Made by a program: the position numbers and the translations under genes
Shown: one piece after another, positions 58,601 to 64,000 of the stretch
Layout: every line of letters starts with the position of its first letter
How positions within the stretch are numbered: the first letter of the stretch is position 1
Assembly (NCBI GenBank): GCA_002633025.1
Contig: NMRB01001621.1
Location: 55,497 to 119,496 of the forward strand
Direction of reading: 5' to 3'
Length of the DNA: 64,000 nt
DNA from: Notospermus geniculatus
Lineage: Eukaryota > Nemertea > Pilidiophora > Heteronemertea > Lineidae
The notes under the pieces: generated by a model
The model's database searches: none
Seen by the model: the letters and a program-made list of their open reading frames with translations, nothing else
Told to the model about the DNA's origin: nothing

Positions 58601-61600
58601 AAATAAGTGCAAAAGTGAAGATAAAAGTAAATTCTGATTCTTTCAGAGGTTTACTGATGGCCATCTATTTTAATTCTAGCTAAATCTTGCACACACTTTA
58701 AATCAAGATCTCAAATATACTTTTCACATATACTTCGAGGAAAGGCATAGCTATATTTACAGGCATTTTACACATATTATACATTAAAGGGAGGACAGAC
58801 TGACCATATTTAAACAGGTTTTGACCTCACAAAGGTGTAAAAGGTACATGAATTGAATTCATTGCAGTGTGATAGAGAATGCAAGTACAGAATGTGAGAG
58901 AGACAACTCTCAAATGAAATGTGTCTTGTTTGACATTTTCAATTGAAGTTTTGACTTTGAAGAGACAGGTTCATGACAGACTTTTGTCTTAGAGATAGAC
59001 ATGTATTTGGTGCAATAAGTTAGAGCGAAGTTCAACGGACTTCCAATGAATCAAATTAAAACATTTGAAGTCACAATTCCGGAAATGCAATGAGTTGAAA
59101 ATATTAATGCCCACCAGATACGGTCAAATTTTTCATACAATTTTTAGAAATTCAGATTCACGGCCTATAAGGCTTATGTATAGACTCAATGTAAGCCTTT
59201 ATTGAGCATATTCAGAAAATTTGGTCGGAATTGACTGTTTATGGTGGGCATTATTGGGTACAACTGAAAACTTATAGAATGCATAAACTTGGTATCGTTG
59301 ACAACACAGTAAAACAGACAACATGAATATCATACCGTCTATAAGGTCCACGACATGAACATGAAATAATGATACAGCAGTGAATATTTCAATAATGCTG
59401 ATAGAAGATTATTGAGACATATTTCAACGTATGATTGTTATTGTTATGTCTGAAACTAATGACAAATTTCAATGTATAACTCTCATCTACGTCTTGAATT
59501 AAGTTTCAATCTTTTGTCTAAACTCAATGACATACCTGTATTATGACCCATAGCATAGAGAAGACAGAGACCATGCAATGTTTCGTAGTCATTTTCTGTG
59601 CATTCGAGGGCATTGTAGATGGCTTCAAGGTAGGGTCTGCAAATAATGGGAAAGACGTAACTCAGTGTCATTGAATTTGAGCTTCGGTCAACAGGGAATT
59701 TTTGTCGTTTGATAACAAGACTGGAGAGTGGATTTAAACAAAGTCAGCGGCGATCACCGAAGTATAACCCGCCATAAATAGACCTGATCATATCTTACCT
59801 ATTCGTGAGTGAGAAGTCAGCCTGTCTTTGTTCCGCAGTCAATGGAGGAGGACAGGTAGCACCACCAGCAGTCAATAGTTTCTCCTCATCCGTCGAGTTC
59901 TGATTCGGACTAGCTAAATCAGGCTCAGCGTCTTGGCTACCATCACTAGCACCATCATCTAGCAATGAATCAGAAGGTTTCAAAATGAGAGAAATTACCT
60001 CAGCTCAAGGCCTGAAAACAGTCTGATACTCTGGAGTATACAGTCTATACACTGGCCCTGGTAAGCATGGAAGAGGCCATCTCAAGCTACTCATGTTCCT
60101 CACTAGGAGAGTGTCTTTTAATTGCCCTCGCAAAAGGGATCAGGTAAAGAACCATAGTTTGTCCTTTATGATATTTGTGGGGAGCCAGGGATGATCCCAT
60201 ATGGCACTGCCTGGTTAGAAGCCAGGACCTACCACTTGCTAAAGCAGATGTGATAACCACTAGGCTATCAGGGGTATCAAGGGCAATTGGTGAAAAAAAA
60301 GCACAATAGTGAAACCCAATACATGTACATGTATGATGACTTCAAAATGTTACAGAACTAAGGAAAAAGTGAATATCATTTTACAGTGGACTAATACTAC
60401 AGTGATAAAATGATATAAACCAAATGTTACAGACTGTTAAACATGCCAACTAAGGGATATTTTAACGTGCAAAGAACTGATCTGCCCCATCCACAGCATA
60501 CAGAGTACTACACTGAGATGTCATACATGTCTTTACAACAGATTTGGACGAGTTTTGGGGTGGAAGCAAGCAGGAGAAAGCATAGAGAGCAGGATGTTCA
60601 AAGTCCCTGTCTATTTTTTCTTTAAAGCGAAGTCTGAACCCCTTCATAGGTTACAGGCAAAGCAACACAAAGTAAGATGTAGCAGGATGATTAGGTGGCG
60701 ACGTGCAAGGTATGCATACCGGGGAAATCTGTGAACATGTGAGACGACAAACACTTTACCAAATAAAGTTTTGACTCCGTAAGTTAAATCTATTGTAGAT
60801 GAACACACAGGGATTCTGTCCAGTAACATTTCAACTCATAACCAACAAGATTAATTTGCATATTTATACGAAGGCAAATCACATGAAGAATGGGCCCGAC
60901 CAGAGATTGAACCTGGATCCTCAGAGGTGACAGGCACTGACGTTTCCACTGCACCACTCTGACAGCCCACTTCTCGCATCTCATAGCAAACGTTTATTTT
61001 TGGTTATTTTTTCCATGTTACTGAACGATCATCCCCATGAGGCTCTTTCTGTGTTGATAGTACTCATACCAGTGGATGGAGAAGACCGATCATCCAAGTT
61101 GGGGTCGTGAGAAGTATAGAATGTAGAATTACCCAGCCTGGACTCGGTCAAGTCGTCAGAATTACGATAATTTGGCCTACGCATTGGTTTGCCCTTTCCT
61201 CTGTTGTAGTCGAGGGCGTGTGCGAGAGGCTCCTCTGGGGCAACGAAGCCACACACCTTTGCTGCGGCACCCTGCATTGAAAATGAAAAGTTTGGAATCG
61301 TTCGCCCACAGACTTCATGTGAGCAGATGAAGAGAAGTGAGGAAAAAACCCTGCTATGGGATGATGGAAAGCCTTGACACAGAGTAATATAACAGGATTT
61401 GGTAGATTTACTCACTTTAATGAAAAGGCACCCTTCTTTACTTACATTTGAACTGGTCGCAGTCGACTCTGTGGGATCATGCATACAGACGCTTATATCA
61501 CCATTGAAGATTATATTGGCGAGTTGACGGACTAGAGGAGCGTGGTGCATGATTAGGAACACTTGCGAGAGAAGGAACAAGGAGACGACTGAGCTCACGT

Positions 61601-62562
61601 GTGGACGGCCATCCTGAAATAGACATGATGGTTAACCCTCTTTGGACGAGGTTCAACTGTTGTCATAACAGAAAGACTTGTTGCTCCACAGAGTATCAGG
61701 TACTGTGCTAAATAGCTTCAAGGGGTGGGGGTTATTACCCAAATTCAACTCCTTGTGTGTTGAAGGTATAAAATTTCCAGGTCTGGTCCAACGTGGTGCA
61801 AAGTGATACACACCTGGGTGAGTACAGCCGAAAACTTCAAGAATTCTATCTAGGAAAGAGTGAGAAATGGTGAGTGTGCCAGGACTAGGTCTATCTACCG
61901 GTATTCAATACTCAACACTAAAACTAGACCACCAAAACAGACTAAAGTCTACACTAAACACCGAGATCTCACCAGAGTAGAGTTTCAATTACTTTTTTGC
62001 CATGCTTTGATTTCCAACTTACAGCAGCACTGCGTAACTTTCTTCGCTTTGTCAGAGAATAGACATAAAGTGGTATAAGTAGCTTGTGAAGGAGGTGGTC
62101 CGTTAAGACGTCGTTTAGGCAGTCGATATTTAGACATAGGATATCATTCAAGTAGTGTAGGTGATCCAGGTGCTCGGCTACGAGGTCTGCGAGACGGTTC
62201 CTGCTTTGGTGGCTGAAAGGAAAGACCATAACGTGTTCCTTTAAACTTTACTAAGAGCTGAGTGGCGAATACAGATAATGGTTCTATAGACAGCATGGGG
62301 CAAATGTACAGCAGGAAGAAACTGGAATGCCCCAGGAAAACCTGCCCTGTCAAGGCGAGTCACCTTCTTTATCACATGAAGAATGTTCCGACTGGGGATC
62401 AAACCCAGATTCCCCCCAGAACCTCATGGCCGACTTACTCTGCATCGTTTCTGACACATATGTCGAGTTCAATGATATGATTGCCGATGAACCAGACTAG
62501 ATTGGAGAAATATGGCGCTGCTGTTTTATCCCTGATGTAACGCAACATGGAATTGTCATCGA
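48520..62562 (-). CDS. CLEC16A: CLEC16A, copy B (N-terminal exons lie beyond the window)
   Basis: Fourteen exons in transcript order: 62562-62439, 62212-62023, 61613-61446, 61271-61070, 59958-59799, 59636-59536, 58596-58544, 58400-58176, 56903-56724, 56583-56463, 56255-56213, 55037-54932, 54541-54244, 49637-48520; all phases agree and about 1,028 residues are visible. The first three, not seen in copy A, give NLVWFIGNHIIELD, LVAEHLDHLHYLND and LSQVFLIMHHAPLV, all strongly typical of CLEC16A. The FPL domain at the N-terminus must lie upstream of 64000. The intron after 54932 uses a GC donor (CAG|GCAAGT), also in copy A. A 42-base phase-compatible exon at 49723-49682 (WVQGVYILRKIYQ) is possible and is unchanged in copy A, but not needed. 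CLEC16A is a membrane-associated regulator of endosomal trafficking and mitophagy; in human it is an autoimmune risk locus. Confidence 0.92.
49761..49928. mobile_element. copy-B-specific 168-bp MITE with AT duplication
   Basis: Present only in copy B. Ends AGGAGC(T)GTCAGC and GCTGACTGCTCCT are inverted. Copy A reads CCAATTGTG at the empty site, and copy B reads CCAAT-element-ATTGTG, which gives a precise AT duplication. Interior arms include a GCGGACC/GGTCCGC pair. An AT duplication is seen in IS4EU/ISL2EU-like DNA transposons, but the family is not certain. Confidence 0.7.
50470..50741. mobile_element. piggyBac-type MITE with TTAA ends (copy B)
   Basis: Equivalent of 33831-34098, with one extra A after the left TTAA and a 3-base insertion (ATGATGATCG region) inside. 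Confidence 0.65.
51468..51619. mobile_element. MITE with CTAGGAAAACCCGTC ends (copy B)
   Basis: Equivalent of 34829-34984, slightly shorter through a small internal deletion. Confidence 0.5.
51660..51880. mobile_element. intact palindromic hairpin MITE (copy B)
   Basis: Two arms of about 100 bp are near-perfect reverse complements: the left includes CAGATAGTAACTGTCCAAAG, the right its complement, meeting at an ATGACAGCAATATGACAGCA-type centre. Outer ends AAGGCGC/GCACCTTAA. Copy A keeps only a collapsed version. Confidence 0.65.
52416..52640. mobile_element. MITE with GGTAACCAGTGCTTCAC ends (copy B)
   Basis: Equivalent of 35713-35941, with substitutions scattered along its length. Confidence 0.5.
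54569..54784. mobile_element. piggyBac-type MITE, second family (copy B)
   Basis: Equivalent of 37869-38088, bounded by TTAA, with TTAACTCTTTTAG and CTGAAAGAGTTAA ends. Confidence 0.65.
55359..55466. mobile_element. hairpin MITE nested in a SINE relic (copy B)
   Basis: Equivalent of 38678-38784; GACCCATATTCATAAAAC and its complement bound a hairpin, inside the same family 2 SINE relic. Confidence 0.55.
55790..55894. mobile_element. copy-B-specific 105-bp inverted-repeat element, TA duplication, CCGG ends
   Basis: The left end reads CCGGTCATCCTCCCACAGCA and the reverse complement of the right end CCGGTATCCAACCCCCCACA; the arms agree through a CCCACAGCAGGG core. TA lies at 55788-55789 and 55895-55896. 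Copy A has the uninterrupted sequence CATGATATTCC with a single TA (39136-39137), a perfect empty site. TA duplication and short inverted ends fit the Tc1/mariner-type mechanism. A decayed relative lies at about 44620-44690 and 61300-61370 (CCCTGCTATGGGATGATGG). Confidence 0.75.
57391..57590. repeat. 30-bp minisatellite in a CLEC16A intron (copy B)
   Basis: Same unit as at 40634 but about six and a half copies, so the array has changed in length since the two blocks diverged. Confidence 0.8.
60054..60274 (-). mobile_element. tRNA-derived SINE (family 1), copy B
   Basis: Equivalent of 43367-43588. Confidence 0.65.
60893..60970 (-). mobile_element. tRNA-derived SINE head (family 2), copy B
   Basis: Equivalent of 44212-44289. 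Confidence 0.55.
62310..62438. repeat. SINE-like repeat next to a CLEC16A splice donor
   Basis: Begins GGAAGAAACTGGAATGCCCC, continues GAGTCACC and TATCACATGAAGAATG, then a tRNA B-box-like GGGGATCAAACCCAGATTCC. A similar GGAGGAAACCGGAATGCCC start recurs at 62690 and, changed, at 30545 and 47250, so this is a repeated family. It abuts the donor at 62438. Confidence 0.45.
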
Positions 62563-63434
62563 CTGAAAAATAGAAATGAAACACATGAATACAATTCATT
62601 TCATACTGACTGAACCAATAAGGGTTGACTGGAGAAGAAAAGTCTTTAATTCAGACCAGAGGCAATAAAATTAGGTGAACTAATGGGCAGGAGGAAACCG
62701 GAATGCCCTATTAAACGTGCGCCATCAAAGAAAGTTGCCTCTCTATCACATGAAGATAAGACTGATGACAGACTACGTAACATTTACATCGCAAAGCTAA
62801 GATGAAATGGATTATTACATTGTAGGTGCTAGGCCTTATAATGAACAACACTGTATACACATATTAGAATCAGGGGTTCCATTGATGATGTGCATTATGT
62901 ATGCCAGGAAGCCTAGAAGCAGTGTTTATTATTAGTGGCAGAAACAACTCGATGTTCACATTTAAGTTAATAACATGTAATATTCAGTTATTTTTATTCT
63001 CCATCAACACTGATGCGCACATAGGAAAAGAATACGGTAGTTTATATGCACGAAATGCACAGAACTCGAGGGTACACTCCAGCCCAGGAGGGCAGATGAA
63101 GGTGCTGCTCCAAGTGGGAGTTTTCTATTGCGAGTTGGCTATCAATAGACAATTCACCATTGTTGATTCCCATAGTTGACCGCCCATAGCTTTCTATGGT
63201 TGACTTGCCCTTAGACAGCAAACTTGTGCAAGAAAACTCTTGTGCAGCAGCACCTTAGGACAGTTTTGTACAATGCGACATACATGTAGGTTTACATTAA
63301 GGGACCGTTGACATATAGGTTAACATCAGGGACCCCCATACTGCGGAAGGGGCAAAGATACAGCCAACTTATACCAGTTACCTCACCTCTATGTCTAGTA
63401 TGATGACACCAAACGGCCGGGCAATACCCAATCC

Positions 63435-64000
63435 TAACCACTAATCCTGACACCAATGCAACTACCGAACAGTATTCTATCTGAACCGACAAGTGACACT
63501 TTCTGGTGCATTCCCCTTACCACCCTAATCAAAATTGCGTGGGACTGTTACTGAAAAGACCCTTTGAATAGCACCCCGAAAGCATGCATCCACCATACGC
63601 ATTGAAGGGGAGAAGGGCTGTGACACCCATGATGCTTGTCCTACCAATCTCAGGCATTTATGAGTACAAAGAGTGAGTTGCTACAAGTTGCCAAAGGCTT
63701 GTGGTGGGTATCCCGCAGCACCATGTCTGACTCTAGCATATGCATACACGTTTCTTGCAGACCACAGTCAGCGATGTCGTGCAGCTGTTTACAGTTGCAT
63801 TGCAGTCACCCTCGTGGACATCGCACGACAGCAAAGCAACGATGCTCAATCGAACTGTAAACTTGCCTTAAACAATCATGGTTTGCTTAGTTAAGTAGAG
63901 TTTTGTTAGTTTCAAGCAGAGTGTACCTGACAGAGGAAAAGAACACTGTCTGCATATAGGACACATGACAATGGCAACAAGAAACAGTGACATAATTCAG
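63435..64000. other. unique sequence upstream of block B, no exon recognised
   Basis: Presumably a CLEC16A intron, since the next upstream exon expected from the family was not found. Two overlapping plus-strand frames near 63636-63894 have no recognisable domain. Confidence 0.4.

Larger units (their letters stand above)
46963..63434. repeat. segmental duplication block, copy B
   Basis: Second direct copy of the CLEC16A-containing block; colinear with 30257-46170 and without an N gap. Relative to copy A it has gained a 105-bp CCGG-ended element (55790-55894) and a 168-bp element (near 49761) and retains a full palindromic MITE (51660-51880). Confidence 0.9.

Overview
The window is eukaryotic: genes are split by GT-AG introns, intergenic DNA is packed with MITEs, tRNA-derived SINEs and minisatellites, and the recognisable genes (DCTN6, a type II SOCS, CLEC16A) are animal genes. 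The high density of short palindromes such as TACCGGTA, TAGGCCTA and TACATGTA, a BEL/Pao fragment, an N gap and a highly divergent repeated block suggest a draft assembly of a very heterozygous marine invertebrate. I cannot name the species.

Layout. 1-7 kb holds three genes: an intronless coding exon for a zinc-motif protein of about 1,000 residues (+), a convergent PHD-finger protein (-), and, divergent from that, a four-exon C2H2 zinc-finger gene (+). 7.7-8.1 kb is a PIF/Harbinger-type MITE, followed by 5S rRNA-like fragments. 8.5-11 kb is dynactin subunit 6 (DCTN6, -, five coding exons). 11-21 kb is mostly repeats and introns with one orphan ankyrin-type exon. At 21.3-22.7 kb is a single-exon SOCS gene (+) with a TATA box and three STAT-type motifs just upstream. 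22.7-30.2 kb is repeat-rich and has no gene I can support.

From about 30.26 kb to 63.43 kb the sequence is one block of about 16 kb present twice in direct orientation (A, 30.26-46.17 kb; B, 46.96-63.43 kb), separated by about 0.8 kb carrying the 3' end of a BEL/Pao retrotransposon. Both blocks carry the exons of CLEC16A (-), including its long disordered terminal exon. Copy B continues towards upstream exons outside the window. Copy A lacks three exons because of an N gap. The pair is either a recent segmental duplication or two haplotypes laid end to end by the assembler.

Gene links. CLEC16A and SOCS lie tail to tail, as I recall CLEC16A and SOCS1 do in human, so the window may preserve an ancient microsynteny. 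The most unusual signal comes from aligning copies A and B by eye. They differ by repeated insertions of 5-7 bp exactly at TA dinucleotides, giving TA-CCGG-TA, TA-GGCC-TA, TA-CATG-TA, TA-CGG-TA or TA-CCCGG-TA. One locus in copy B instead holds an intact 105-bp inverted-repeat element starting and ending with CCGG between TA duplications, with a perfect empty site in copy A. I infer that the short insertions are excision scars of such TA-targeting elements. All coordinates, alignments and counts were made by eye.
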